This document shows positions 1-12,690 of a stretch of 64,000 nt of DNA, in pieces. The notes under the pieces are model-generated. The model was not told where the DNA came from and made no database searches. It saw only the letters and a list, made by a program, of their open reading frames with translations. The stretch covers positions 7,378,001 through 7,442,000 of the forward strand of contig CM114273.1 in assembly GCA_050084515.1 (NCBI GenBank), in the 5' to 3' direction. The number at the start of each line of letters is the position of its first letter. Within the stretch, counting starts at the first letter, position 1. Position numbers and translations under genes: made by a program. Origin of the DNA: Blasia pusilla. Its lineage: Eukaryota; Marchantiophyta; Marchantiopsida; Blasiales.

Positions 1-720
1 TGAAGAGGGCCATAGGACTTGAAATTAAAAGATCTGTAGAAGCCATGCATGCCAGATGAAGCAAACAGCAGAAGATGACAGTGTTGTCTTTAGAAGCTCG
101 GTGTTCCAGATGCTCAACTCTAGCGACTCGGATGGAGTGAATTAGTTGTTTCCATCTAGTTCCTACCATTCATGACGATACGCACTGCAAGAGATCAGGG
201 ATCGCTTGCTCATGTTATCTTGATAGTGCCCTTCATCACAGAGATTCTCTGAACTGCGATGTCTACGTAAGCTGTCATTGAGTGATACAGTGAATGGTCA
301 CCAGACTTTGAATTGTTGTTGTGAGCCAGAGAGGGATCTACTCGTTCAATTGGTCAACGAGGGAACCCAATTCAAATCTGGGAGCAAGAGCTCTGATAAA
401 TTCAAAATTCTGCCCAGGGTACTTTCACTTCAATGCGTGGATCAGAGGTTGGCTAATGCAATATTGCAGATGCTTTGAAAGAAGAAGAGAAGGACTTAGC
501 AGTAGTCGTGAGGAGGAGTGAGGCGACTGTGGAGTATAAACGAGGCTCTATGGGGTATGGATGATTGTGAACAGTCTATGATCAAGAAATCTATGGAACT
601 GTGAAATCCATTACCCTCTTAATATGATAGTGATGAGTGTGGAGAGAGTGACTTTCCAATTATAGTTGCTAGAAGATGAGTTCTGGCCAGTGGTTTCCAT
701 TGTGAAGAGGTGTGGTGGTG
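1..720. other. 5' flank of the SDG40-like gene
   Basis: No complete gene is visible here. The stretch should contain the promoter and probably a first coding exon of the gene that follows, because the first recognisable exon begins in mid-domain and its frame is closed by a TGA at 703-705. A short open stretch near 320-480 contains the residues ERDLLVQLVNEG, which could be an N-terminal helix of such a protein, but I cannot place its splice sites. Confidence 0.4.
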
Positions 721-3563
721 ATGAGGAGTTTGACATGTCAGTTGGCAATTGATTGTGTTCCTGAGAGCAGAAGGGGTCTGGCAGCCACTCGGAGTCTTAA
801 AGAAGGCGAGTTAATCTTGAGAGTTCCAAAATCTGCACTCATGAGCAGCTGGAGCGCTAAAGGCGACCCACTGCTAGCCAAGTCAATAGGACTCCATCCT
901 GAGCTGTCTTCTACTCAGGTTTCATTCTTCACAATCCTAGTTTTCTCCTCTTGCCAATGCAGGACCAGTGTAACTTGATCCTGATGTTGGATGAATTCAG
1001 GCAATACCCTGTGCTTAATTTGAGGTGATGTGTTTAAGTGATCTCAACAACAATTTGAAAGCTATGAAGAGTCAAAACGGTTTGCGAACATCACAAACAA
1101 GTGCACATCATGCATGAAGTCGTGCATGTGTTAACCAGAGAACTTGAAGTTATCAAACTCTGATGTGATTGAAGTTCTGACACTTACGTCCCTAAATAAT
1201 TAATGAATGTCCGGGTCTTTTGAAGATAAGAATCAGACACCGTGACGACTGATTGTTAGAATCTCATGGATACCATTTGAATGTGCAGATCCTGACTGTG
1301 CATCTCCTCAATGAGGTTGCAAAGTGGAAGCTATCTGCTTGGTACCCTTACCTTGTCCACCTGCCACGAGTTCATCACACATTGGCGCATCTTGACGAAT
1401 CACAAATTCATGCACTTCAAGTACCACTTTTTACATATTCCCTGGGGTTCCAATTATTGGCTGCTCTTGTAGTGTTCCAAGGAGTATGATAGGATTGGAT
1501 CTCTTATGTCGTGGACATCATCAATCAATGTACTCAAACTCAAGGTTCCCCTGCCCTGCACTTGCCAGGTAGAGGATGCGAGATGGATTGCACAGAAAGC
1601 AGTGGAAAAGTCTGTGATGGAGTGGGAAGCGGCCAAAATTTTCATGCAAGAAATAAATCTACGTCGTCGCTTCATGTCATTCAAGGCATGGCTTTGGGCA
1701 TCTGCCACAGTGAGTGAGTGTTCTCTAACTTCTCATACTTGCACTCCATTCCTCAAGCAAGGATTTCTTCCAGCAAGGAATTTTTTGTAACAATCTTTGG
1801 AGTTGAAGTGAGGTAGCTGTTGAGGACTCCTTTGTACAGTCTGGTGTGTCACTACTTCAATGGTCAACAGGACAATAGGACCAGGGGGCATATTTAGGTT
1901 GACTGACAGACAATGCAACTTTCAATATTTGCTCAGTCAACTCAGTATATGAATATTGTAGATGTAGGAGCTGCTTAAAGTACATCAGAAGGAGGTAGTC
2001 CTGCGTAAGAGCTCTCTAGAAAGTAATCCCCTGTGGGAGTGAATTCTGACATTAACTCATCGTTGCGAATGTTGTACACAACTGTAGATATCTTCACGGA
2101 CACTTCATGTACCATGGGATGAGGCTGGAACCCTTTGTCCTGTGGGTGACTTATTCAACTATGCACCACCTGGTGAGTACTGTTTGGAGTCTAGGCTTAT
2201 TGTGGACACTCCGCAAACTCAAATGCCAGAGAGTAAGCCTAATAATGAGGGTCCCAGAGATGATCTCCTCAAGCCAAACACCAATGGTGTTTCAAAAGGA
2301 AGGGATGTGGATAGAGTTGCCCATGAAGGAAGGGGGGAAGAGACTGGCGATGATGAATCAGAGTCTGATGATGATATCAGCTGTAAGGGAGTGACCATTC
2401 GAGAAAGACTCAGAGATGGTGGATTTGAACCAGATCACATGGAGTATTGTTTTTATGCTCGGCAAGACTATCAAGCAGGACAGCAGGTATCTAATCTTCT
2501 TGTCTGAGGTTTCTCAAAACATGTGTGTATGAACTTAGGTATCTCAGCTTGTATGGAATATCTCCATGGTTTGTACAGGTGTCGGAATGTTTCTTCTTTC
2601 TTAGATGAGTCAATCGATGTAGTTGTTTCATAGATGATTGTGAACCTACCTCAAGCAAAAGTGTGCAGACCATTGTCTATATGCTCTGTCAATCATAAGT
2701 GTGCTGCAACTCAGTAGTGTCAGCTTGCAAGAATATCACTGTGGCAATTTTTTCTTCCTATCTGGTGATTATGGCCCAACGTACTTTCTCTTTTACTCCG
2801 AATCTCCAACTTAAAGTTATATACACATTGTGTTGGGTGTCTGCAGGTCCTTTTGTGCTATGGTCTGTACAACAACTTGGAGCTGCTCGAACATTATGGT
2901 TTTCTTCTCCCACATAATCCCAACGACAATGTTCAAATCACTCTACCAGATTCTGCAGAATTCGGTTTCTACAATGATATTCTGCCCCTGAATGTGGGTG
3001 GAGTGACTTGTATAGAGACCAATGGAAGTCCATCTTTCTCTTTATTAGCAGGTGTCCGATTGCGTGCTGCACATGCCGCTCTTCGCAAAGGAAAGGGACA
3101 TTTTGCTCTTATGGGGAAGCAGATATCCTTGGAAACAGATATTCAAGTATATCAATGGCTGACTAGAAAGTGTGAATTAATGTTGAGCTGTCTACCCACC
3201 ACTCTGGAGGAGGATCTGATACTCATCAAACTTGTCAACTCTGCTCAAACCTTTGTTTCAGTTGAAGCTTCTGGCACATCCCTTAGTGAAATTCTTCACA
3301 GGACTACAAAGGCCTTTAAAAGGGAGCTTGAAGAACTGGATTCTGGGCAAGAAAATGTCATCCATGAATTAGAGAGCTTTATGGAGGCATGTAGAGTGTT
3401 GAATCGAGGCGACAATACACTAGATGAAAGTGCCGCAGTCAATACCGAGGAGTTCCAGCTAGAAAGATGGAAACTTGCTTTAGAATGGAGAATAGGGTCC
3501 AAGCAGATTCTCCATAACTGTCTTGTGTTTTGTGCCAAGAAATTGAGACGCCTGAAGCAGTAA
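721..3563 (+). CDS. SDG40: SET-domain protein-lysine methyltransferase, SDG40-like
   Basis: Non-histone-type SET protein of the Rubisco-LSMT/SETD family, expected to transfer methyl groups from SAM to protein lysines. Visible exons join in phase 0 at GT/AG sites: 721-918, 1289-1420, 1569-1709, 2088-2486 and 2847-3563, giving about 528 residues. Landmarks in order: RGLAATRSLKEGELIL (start of SET), KLSAWYPYLVHLP (insert region), SFKAWLWASAT, then LCPVGDLFNYAPPGE, CYGLYNNLELLEHYGF (end of SET), and a helical C-terminal substrate-binding region ending KKLRRLKQ. Collinearity with the plant SET DOMAIN GROUP 40 family, as I know it, is strong across every junction. An acidic, low-complexity insert of roughly 60 residues (ending near ESDDDIS) sits inside exon 4 and makes the protein longer than usual. 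The true N terminus is unresolved: ATG 721 is the first in-frame Met, but an upstream exon is likely. No coding damage is seen. Confidence 0.88.
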
Positions 3564-4159
3564 ATATTGAGGTTCCATTTCAATAGCAGTGGTTTGAGGA
3601 ATTTCTCTCACTAACCTCACTGTTCGAAGAATGCACGCCTTAGGTCTCTTTGGGATTCCTTGCTGCTCCTCTATAGTACAACCTTCCTGGGAGAAACATA
3701 ATTTTAATCAGTTTCTTTCTCTCAACCTCACAAGAACGAGGTCGTGCTCGTGGCTAATTATTGCAGGTTACCATGTGTAAACAAAAATGAAAAGATGGCA
3801 GCATGCAGCAGCTTTCACAGGTACTGTTATCATGATAAAAGTGAATGGATCATCATGCCGATCTGGAGCAAGAGACCCAGAATCCAAGCTTTGAGGTATA
3901 TCCGATAAGCAATGTGCAAATGACAATTCCTTTCCTCCCAACAATGGTCATGAGGTAGCCTCTCCTCTCGCACTATCCCCAGCTACTTTGAATTTTTTCT
4001 CGATTCTCCATTTTCTGTTTCATGTACAGTTTTCTCAACCCAAACTATGAGATGCAATCACAATGCTCTGGGAGGGCAACCTTTTTCCCATATTGCCTCT
4101 GGGTACTCCTTTGAAGAAAGTTGTGTGGAAGTGTCTGAAATATCTCAAAGGGAGACATG

Positions 4160-4250
4160 TAGGGGGAGGGTAGGTGGGTGGGATTGAACGCAGTATCTCT
4201 TTAGCTCATGAGTGAACCTCACTGCTACAAATTGGGACCAACCTTGAGCT
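4160..4250 (-). mobile_element. possible SINE-like pol III promoter
   Basis: Read on the minus strand, TAGCAGTGAGG resembles a tRNA A box and, about 40 bases further on, CGTTCAATCCC resembles a B box. Spacing and order fit a tRNA-derived SINE head. No cloverleaf and no clear tail were found, so this is weak evidence for a decayed SINE. Confidence 0.3.
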
Positions 4251-5177
4251 TTTAGGTGATTTTTTAAATGCTTCCAACTGAGTCATACATGGGGTGTGAG
4301 GAACGAATCCTCCGAGAGAGATAGGGGAGTAAGCCTAGTTTTTCATCATATCAAATTAAATCTTGAACGCTTCAAATTCGAAAGCTTTCAAGTTATTTTG
4401 AAAGCTTCCTACCATGTCATTCGGTTCAATGGAGAGTGAGCTAGGAAATATGGTTCCAAGATCTAGGATCACATAAACCAAAAATGAAAAGTGGCTATGA
4501 AGGTTGAGTCATAGTATGGGGCATATAACTCATCTCATAAGCGTTTTGGTTAGGGCTCACAAATCAATTTTCTCTCCATTTATGATGGCATGGGGGTGCT
4601 AATAGGATTCTTAGAGGAGAGGCTCCACAATGCGAGTTATTCAATTTCTCACTTAAATACACTAAGGATTTATTCCACTCCGTGTAGCACCCTTCCTTAT
4701 AACCTTATGTATTCTCCCTTGGTATTGAGATTTGTTGCTACTCTCTCCATAGAGAGTATCAATCCTATTCTCTTATCCTTTTAAACAATGGAGTAAATTT
4801 TTAAATTTTTTCCTTTATCTTCTTTCCAATTGGTGAAGTTATCTAATTTAATTTTCTTCTGGTAATTGAATTTCTTCCCCATCAATATTAAACTAATGTT
4901 TTCTTCAATCTTCTCTCCAATTTGGTAAATAATTTACCCTAATTTAATCTTCCCATAATATAATTTCCTCCCCATCAATATTAAAAAACCGGAACTAGGG
5001 CCGCATATTTGTTATCCTTGTAACTTAGTCATGCCCTAGAGAGTGAGATGGACCAACTATAATTTCGAGGCATTTGGAGACCTTCAAGTCATAACCACAA
5101 GGAGGTGCTTGAGATTCTGGGATGTTCCCATAATCCAACATTATTTTGAAGTGCATTTTACTAAGTCATTTGCTAAT

Positions 5178-5267
5178 AGTAATCTATGGGCTTCCTATAT
5201 TTTATAATTTAAGGAAAGGAGTAGTAATCTATTGGCTTCCTTTATATTATAATTAAAGGAAAGGAGT
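5178..5267. repeat. 45 bp tandem duplication
   Basis: Two adjacent 45 bp copies begin AGTAATCTAT at 5178 and 5223 and both end in AAGGAAAGGAGT. They differ at only a few positions, so the duplication is fairly recent compared with the decayed surroundings. Confidence 0.8.
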
Positions 5268-5539
5268 ATGATTTCAAGTGGAGTTCAGGTCTTGAAGATC
5301 TAGATCCTTCACTCAATTTGAAAAATGAGGTGGTATTTTTTCTTAACATAACTAGAAATTGTGTTGTTGAAAACATGTAAGGTTAATTTTTATAACAAAT
5401 AAGTGCATATTTATGAGGATGGAGATTATATGCTATTCTAACATAAGTGCATCCACATACGTGAGATATCCATGTTTTGCTCTTAGGCCCTTAGCATTTA
5501 GGGTGAGCAAAGTGGTCTAGGAAGGGTCTTACATCCCTT

Positions 5540-6010
5540 ATGATTTTCAAGTGATTCAAATTGATTCATGCAATTCAAGAGAACTCAACTTTATTGTTGT
5601 CTTCATGAAAGATATTGTTTCATCTCATTAGCCATTGAAATGTGTAAGATTATGGATGAGAAGTTTGGCATTTTTCTTCTCGAGTGTGCTCATCTTCTCC
5701 CCTTGAGAAATGGATCGTTTTCTAATTATGTACTCTTACATTGTAGACATTGGATCTCCATCACTTTGCAACGCGTCCTAGCCAATGAACTTTTGCAACA
5801 TGCTTAGGTTTTGGAAGACACCAGTACTTGAGACTCTTGTTAGTAGTCAAGTTTAGTTTTCGTTGATTTGCTTCTATCATTAGTCATGTTGGGATCCAAG
5901 GGGTTTCCCTTTTTCCTTTGTCTTGGTTGGGTATGGACTCGATGTTCCCCAACTCTCTAAGTCCCCCTTCCCTGTACTTTCGATGGTTTCCCTCCATCTT
6001 CTTTCATTCA
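5540..6010 (+). mobile_element. relic of RLE-type LINE 3' end
   Basis: Residues 5568-5807 read LAIEMCKIMDEKFGIFLLE, then a QRVLANELL tail. This matches the end of the LINE at 21.3-24.5 kb (LAIEM, EKFDSFLTNCAHH, ALQRA). The following untranslated part (5880-6000) also parallels the 3' tails at 18.9 and 24.4 kb, including a run like CTAAGTCCCCCTTCCCTGTA. It is an older, more diverged 5'-truncated copy of the same family. No RT domain remains here. Confidence 0.6.
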
Positions 6011-6505
6011 TGTCTTGGCGTCTCCTAACTACAACTCCAAGGGTGGTCTTGATATTGGTTGTGAAAATTGGCCTCGAAAGGTGTCTTATTGAAGGGATCA
6101 CCAAACCCAAAGTGATTTTGAAAGGCTTAAAAGTGAGTCATGCACTTGGGGAGTGCTAGGTAGGAACTATAGTTCTAATGGTTGGGCTTGAGCTCTAGGC
6201 TGAAAAAAGTTTCCTTTGAAGGTGTCTTTAGGAAAGGGTGGTATAACTTTCAAAAAAAATTAAGAAACAAAAAAATACAAGAATAAAGGAGACAATAGAT
6301 ACCTCTACCCAGAAAGTGGATCCTATCCTCTTTCCGAAGTTAACAAAATCAAATTAAAGAAAGCACCTCTTCAAGAAACTAGTGTCTTCTACTCGAAGTT
6401 AATAAGACTCACTTTCCTTCTATCCAATGAGATAACAAGAAGTAGTATCATGCCATATAGATAGATATACTTAAAGTGATTAGAATTCAAGGAGTTCATG
6501 ATTCA

Positions 6506-6507
<2 letters not shown>

Positions 6508-6592
<85 letters not shown>
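6508..6592. repeat. (TA)n microsatellite
   Basis: Uninterrupted alternating TA for about 85 bases (about 42 units), followed by a short CA-rich run. Probably length-polymorphic. Confidence 0.98.
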
Positions 6593-6595
<3 letters not shown>

Positions 6596-9214
6596 ACACA
6601 CATACAATGTTAGTGGCCCTTAAGAGATTTGAGACTTTAAATGAGACTCGTTTTTCTTGTCCTTGTTATAATTTTTCACTTGCACTCCATCATTAAAAAG
6701 AATTAGTAGATTTCTTATTACCATCATTTTTGGGATGCATCATATAGATAAATCTACTTCATTTGCTTAATTTTCTTATACTCAAGAGACACTCACTTTC
6801 AAAGTTTCCATTTGGATGACAACAAATGGCACCATCACATGGATGTACACAAAAATGCCTCCTTATACATATCAATTTCAACGTGGACTTGTCCCTTTTG
6901 TACAAAAAATTATCTTTTGGAATGAAAACTTCAACCCAACCTCGCCTTGTTTTATTTCATATTTTCTTACATCGTTCCAAAATTTTATATGAAATTAAAA
7001 GAAAAATTAATAATTCAATTTAGTTTAAGATTTAAGAACAAGAATTTTTCTTTACTCTAGAATTTTAAAAGCAAAGAATGTTTTTCCAAAAATAGATAAA
7101 TACAAAATACGATAGCAACTAGAGGCATCTATTTCAAGCTCCAAGATCTTTATCCCTTTTTTTTCTAATACACAAATACTACTACTATCAAGTAGTGTTC
7201 ACAAGAAGTAGCATCAAAAAAAGAAATCAATGGCTTGACGTCGTGTCACACACTTACACATCATTGCACTACAAATATTGTTCCACCTTAGTCTTTAGCC
7301 TCATCTAACATTTTGAATAACGTTTCGCTACAAGAGTACAAAAATGCAATATCCATGATAAAATAATATTCAAATCTATAAAAAGTAATCTTGTTGGATT
7401 CTCATATATCTCCATGTATCCCCACATTAAGTGATAGTTAAGTTCTCAAACACCATGGGCATTATTCTTCAAAAGAGTTTTGATAAAAAAAAAAATTTCT
7501 AGCATCCATTGATATGGATTATTACAGATAAACATATCAAAAAAATTATGAACAAGTAGTTGCAAACAAATCAAACTGTCTTCTACAAGGCAAGAAGAAG
7601 AATAGCAATAACACTAAGGGTGTATGTCAACTGAAGTAATATCCAATATCCAACCATAGAACTTAAACGTAAAGTGGTTTTCTCCTAAATATCGTCATTA
7701 CAACTATGTGCCCCTACACACTCCTCTCTTCATAATCTATATGATCTCTTTGATAAATTATCCACTTAAGGATGATCCTTAGATGTTATTTAGTGACCTA
7801 TGAACATTTGATCACACAAGGGTTAAAAATCTTCTTAAAACCCAATACCTTGGTTGATACACTAATAATTTCAAGTTAACACAAAAAATCTAGAAATCCA
7901 TAAGAGACTCTTTTGCATCTGAAGGAAATACTACCAATTCAATTCACACGGGAAACTATTCCATTATAACTAATATATATTTGCTATGGCATCCCCTCCA
8001 TTAAAGAGTTCCTAAGAAGTCCAAAATCCACCTAAACCTAATCCCATATCCAACAATTGGTGTAAATGTGAACAATTATTATTAAACAATAATCAAAATC
8101 AATTGTAATCCATACATTTGCCACAAACTTAACATATCGAGCTATCAACTATAAAATGAACATCCAACCTACAATATATACATTATACTCTAAAATGTTC
8201 CCACTCCTCAAAGGGATATAGCTTCTTGTTGAATCATATGTGTTCTCTATGTAGCTTATAGAGAACACAATACCATATAGTCCACAAATAGGATGCAAGT
8301 ATCATAGAGCTAGTTTGTGGGTTGGGGAAGGGTTGAGTTATATGATACAAAATTTATTAAAAATAAATAAAGCCTTCATAATGGCCTCTTGGGGCTATGC
8401 GATCATAGACTAGATAAGGTAAAGCTATGTCAAATGAAGAACCATGTTGTAAATGTCTAACGAGCTATTCTTCACTATACAACATATTTAGGGATTTAAC
8501 AACAAAATAACCTTTTTATTTTCTAAGGCACTTTCTCTTCACAATATTGGTTTGTTTGGATTTTGGTCTAGATGGTCTAGATTTTTATTTATTGTGACGA
8601 GGGGATCTATATATGAATGGGAGAAAAGGCGTTTTAGATTAGGAGGTATACTACGATTAAGAATACTAACAAACTCCTACTTTTTCTAGTAGTTAAGAAT
8701 GAGGCATTACTCACATTCTATAATACTCTTTAAAGATGGATCTTGTTATCGTGCTTAAATTTGTTGGCTCTCTCTATGAAATTATCCAAATCTCTAGCAT
8801 CCAAGATTCCAATATGTTTAAAAAAAATGCAAACTTTGCAAAACCAAGAAGAATCTTTGCAAAGTTATTTTGGCAAAAAATCTATGTCCATGGATTTTAG
8901 TTTCAAACTAAAATGCATGGAGATAGAATTTTTTACTTGTAAGCATGATTTCAAGAAAGTCGAAAACCCAGAAATTTTTTAATTCTCCAAGAATGCCGAA
9001 ATTGGTGTTTTTCATGAAGTCAACTTAAAAAAAATTCATATGGATGCATTCCTTAAGTGAAAGTTTTCTCTTTGTATTTTTTCCTTGCAAAGTTTTCTCT
9101 AGGTATAATTTAGTATCTCATAATTTCATATATCTCTACAAAGTTCTTTTTCAAGTTTTTTTTTCTCTCTAAGCATTTTAGTTCCATGAAAATTACAATT
9201 TTCTACGCATCTAT
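6593..9214. other. gene-free AT-rich stretch
   Basis: No ORF with recognisable protein character on either strand. The composition resembles heavily decayed transposon DNA. A motif GCAAAGTTTTCTCT near 9060-9110 recurs near 12940-12985 in the same orientation, so the satellite and LINE relic between them may lie inside one older element. Confidence 0.45.
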
Positions 9215-10250
9215 GGTATTGGAGATTCTACTCTTCTAGATTTAAGGATTGGTGGTCGAAATCTTGCGGAGGCAGTATTTTTGAGGTGGATTGTCTTTTC
9301 AAGTAGCCACGCTGAAATTTAAATGAAACCTGAAAGTTTTCAATGCAAACTACTCCTAAAAATTTCAAGAAAAACCTAGTTATAGAAAGAAGAAGGTATG
9401 TGGTATTGTAGATTCTGCTCTTCGAGATTTCAGGATTTGAGGTCAGAATCTTGCGGAGACTATATCTTTGTGATGGGTTATCATCTTAAGATGAAATTTT
9501 CAAAACACTTGGAGATTACTAAAATACTCTACTCTTGAAAATTTCAAGCTAAACCAAATTTGGGAGAAGAATTTATGTGGTATTGGAGATTATGCTCTTC
9601 TAGATTTGAGGATTGAAAGTCAAATCTTGCAAAGGCTGTATTTTTGTGGTGGATAGTCATCTCAAGCTGAAATTTGCAAGGAACCTATAAGTTGCCAAGG
9701 TTCCTTAATCTTGAACATTTTAAGAAAAAGTGAGTTACATAAAAGAAAACATGTGATATTGGAGATTCTACTCTTTTAGATTTGAGGATTGGAGGTTAGA
9801 ATCTTGTAGAGGCTTTATCTTTGTGATGGATTTTCAACTCAAAGTGAAAATTGCAAAACACTTGGAGATTTCCAAGACGCTCTATTCTAGAAAATTTCAA
9901 GAAAAAATGAGTTAAGGAGAAGAAGTTGTGTGATATTGGAGATTATGATCTTCTAAATTTGAGGATTGGAGTCAAATCTTGTGGAGGCCGTATGTTTGTG
10001 GTGGACTTTTATCTCAAGGTTAAATTTTCAGGGCATCTGGAGGTTTCCAAGGCACTTTACTATTGAACATTCCAAGAAAAATAGAGTTACAGATAAGAAG
10101 TTTTGTGGTATTGGAGATTCTGCTCTTCTCGATTTGAGGATTGAAGGTCATGCAATATCTGGGATGTATTGAATTCCATTTCATGATGACTACTCAAGAT
10201 GAAATCTTGAATCTTATATAAGTTTTCTTGCATGAATTGAAAGAGATTTA
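9215..10250 (+). repeat. ~177 bp tandem satellite, about six copies
   Basis: Monomers begin with a variant of GGTATTGGAGATTCTGCTCT at 9215, 9402, 9579, 9755, 9932 and 10107, giving periods of 187, 177, 176, 177 and 175 bases. Each continues with AGATTTGAGGATTGGA and a GAATCTTGNGGAGGC-like block. The sixth copy is partial. Copies are clearly diverged, so the array is not freshly amplified. Open frames inside single monomers are not considered coding. Confidence 0.92.
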
Positions 10251-11413
10251 ACAAGGGAACTCCACAACTTTCGTGCGCCTACTCTCCTTGAACGTTAATC
10301 TTTGTTGTTGCGGAAGCGTGCGTTCAGTAGGTCACGCTCTCAACGCTGATCTGCATCCAAACACACGCTCTGGTTAGTCAAGTCTTGGATCAAACAGCCG
10401 GCTAGCTTTGTGAGTTCTCGTCTCAGTCTCTCATTAAGCTCAACTTTCCTAGTTTTGCGGTTTACAACACAGGAAAGTCTCGAAAGATTTGGGACAAACT
10501 TTCTGGTTGGTTAGGGAACCTCAAACGGCGTTTCGCGCCTAGCGATTCCAACTGTCCGATGGACATCCAATGAGTTCCTAACCAAGACTCGCAAAAAGTG
10601 AATCTGGTCGGAATCCAAGTGTGGCATACAAAGTCCACTCCCTTAGATCAGGTTTGGGTTTCGAGTTCCAACGCCAAACTCTCGTTCCATTCCGTGCCTT
10701 TGAGACGCCGTTTGGTGCTCAAAGTGGGGATTTGTGTTCCAAGACATCTTGGAGAGACTCCTCCCTTATTAGTACTTTTGGGGATGTCCAGGGTTCCCTA
10801 CATTTAGGGAAAGACACATGGGCCTCTCCAATTGGTCCTCAACCCGATTGCTCTCAAAGTCGTTTTCGGCCAATATCTCAATCTGTACTTATGCGTTTGC
10901 TGAGATCTTTTGTGTGTTGGAGGCATCTTAAGATAAGATTTCCAACGCGCCCTTACTTGTCCCGACTACATCTTGGAGCTAAACGTTATGGTCCAAAACA
11001 CAGTCAAATTCCCCAAACGCTAGTCGTGTTCCAAAACTGGTTCTCACCTCTTTGGCAACCAACCTTCCAAGACTCAACTCATCTCAAGTCTTGGCTTGCG
11101 TTTGGTCTAGGTTTCTTGGTCGCGACCACAAACGCATGAAACACACAACTCTGTTCCGCATTTCGTCTCCTGGACTTTTCCAAGAGACCTTACAACGGCC
11201 TTTCAAAAGCGCGATCATCGCAACGTGCGTCCACTTGAGTTCTGATGTTCCGCTTGGTGCCTATTTGGTGTTGTTTGGTTAGGAGGGTTGCAACAACAAC
11301 AATCCAAATTCTTTTGAAAACGAGGAGTAGAACGGTCATCAAAGCCTTCTATTTATCCCAAGTCTTTAATATCTTTCTTTTAGAAGCTTTATTTCTTTCC
11401 CTATGCTACATCT
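10251..11413. other. GC-richer block of unknown nature
   Basis: This ~1.1 kb block is markedly richer in G+C than its neighbours and lies between the satellite and a LINE relic. A 172-codon open frame (10621-11139, +) has no domain I recognise and a composition (S, P, R, F rich) typical of chance translation. It could be a solo LTR or another non-coding transposon part; I see no paired terminal repeats. Confidence 0.35.
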
Positions 11414-12690
11414 ATGCCCCGTTGTGAAGGCTTACCAAGATTATTCTGTCAAGGAGAGGTGATGACTCAAATTACAAAACTAGCAAATAGCAAATGTGAA
11501 GATTTGGATGGTCTTTCTCTTAAAATTCTCAATTGGGGAGGAAATCCTTTGGGGCCGATCTTCACCAAAGTATTAGGTGATGATGTTATCTATGGCTTTT
11601 GATACAATACCTTGCAAGCTCTTATGGGATAGGCTATAATCCCTTGAAGTTCCACATAATTTCCTTGCTACTATAGTTATATTGTATGAATCGGTAGAGG
11701 CCAAAATAAAAAATTCACCAACTCAAGAGATCTATATTCACTTTTGAATCAATGTAGACATGCTCATCTTGTATCTTGGGATATGAGGAAGTTCTTATTT
11801 AAGAGCTTAGTTCTCCCGGTGGTCTTATATGGGATTCAAGTCTAGGGACCTAGTTGTAAGAAGAAAGGTTGGGAGCGCGTGGAAAGAGTATAAAAGACCT
11901 TTCTACAAGAAGAAGTGGGTGTGAGAAACCATACTCCTTATGCTATTCTTCTTACGAAAGCAAGTTCTCTATCGCTTGAGGCGAAATCTCTCTACTTGAC
12001 CATCACTTATATCACAAGGGTGAGATCTCTTGATATTTCTCGCCTCCCTCATTAAGCTTTGCGAGCCACACGCTCCATAGGATGGATTACAGATATGGTC
12101 ACTTGGTCTACAAAATGGGATTTAACTAAACGAGATTGTGACTTGAAACTAATGGCACTTCGTGACCATCTAGAAAAGGGATTTCCTCAACATTCTTTGA
12201 AGCAGGCCGAGTACAAAAATGGCATTTTATAAACTTCATATTAATCCTATGCTTATATATTATAAACAAGAGTACCTACTTAGGGGGGTCTCTACTTTCT
12301 TACGTGATATTTTTGCACGGCACCTACGTGGGTCTCATAGACTAGGCATTGAGGAAGGAAGTTGGCTCAATATTGATAGAAGTGAATGAGGAAGTATTAA
12401 GGATGAAGAACATGTGTTTATTACATGTCACAAATATGAAGTGATTAGACTTAGTCTAGCCCATAAATTTATGTGCAAAATTTCTATCCTCCATAGTGCC
12501 TTATGATTTAGGTTGTTATATTAGGGATATTATCATTCATCGTTCGAGTGGTCAAGGCATTGGCTAGGATTAGGCCTCTAGGGTCTTTTCATTATTTGGT
12601 ATATTTTTTACCATGTGCTTTTTAGCCTTTTGACTCTTTGGGTCCTACGGGCTTGATTTATATACCATTTTATGTTTAAAAACAAATCCA
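11414..12690 (+). mobile_element. decayed non-LTR retrotransposon (RT and C-terminal part)
   Basis: The + strand, across several frames, reads like the second half of a LINE ORF2. It has ITKLANSKCEDLDGL and NWGGNPLGP (linker before RT), a frame like DTIPCKLLWDRL then EVPHNFLATIV (RT), then LFKSLVLPVVLYGIQV. A C-terminal KDEEHVFITCHKYEVIR follows, a Cys/His knuckle typical of plant LINEs. Many stops and frameshifts are present. It appears to be a different family from the RLE element at 21-24 kb, because no matching endonuclease region is seen. Confidence 0.7.

Larger units (their letters stand above)
3564..5540. other. gene-free AT-rich stretch
   Basis: 3' UTR of the SDG40-like gene, then AT-rich DNA with no convincing coding region. 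It contains a possible SINE-like tRNA-derived signal near 4150-4250 and a 45 bp tandem duplication near 5178, listed separately. The phrase CTTCCCCATCAATATTAAA occurs twice (near 4876 and 4968). Confidence 0.5.

Noticed and set aside
6505-6696. ORF through the TA microsatellite (Tyr-Ile repeats)
   Set aside because: Purely a translation of (TA)n.
10621-11139. 172-codon + strand ORF as a gene
   Set aside because: No domain, unusual composition, overlapping frames in the same direction, and a repeat-rich setting.
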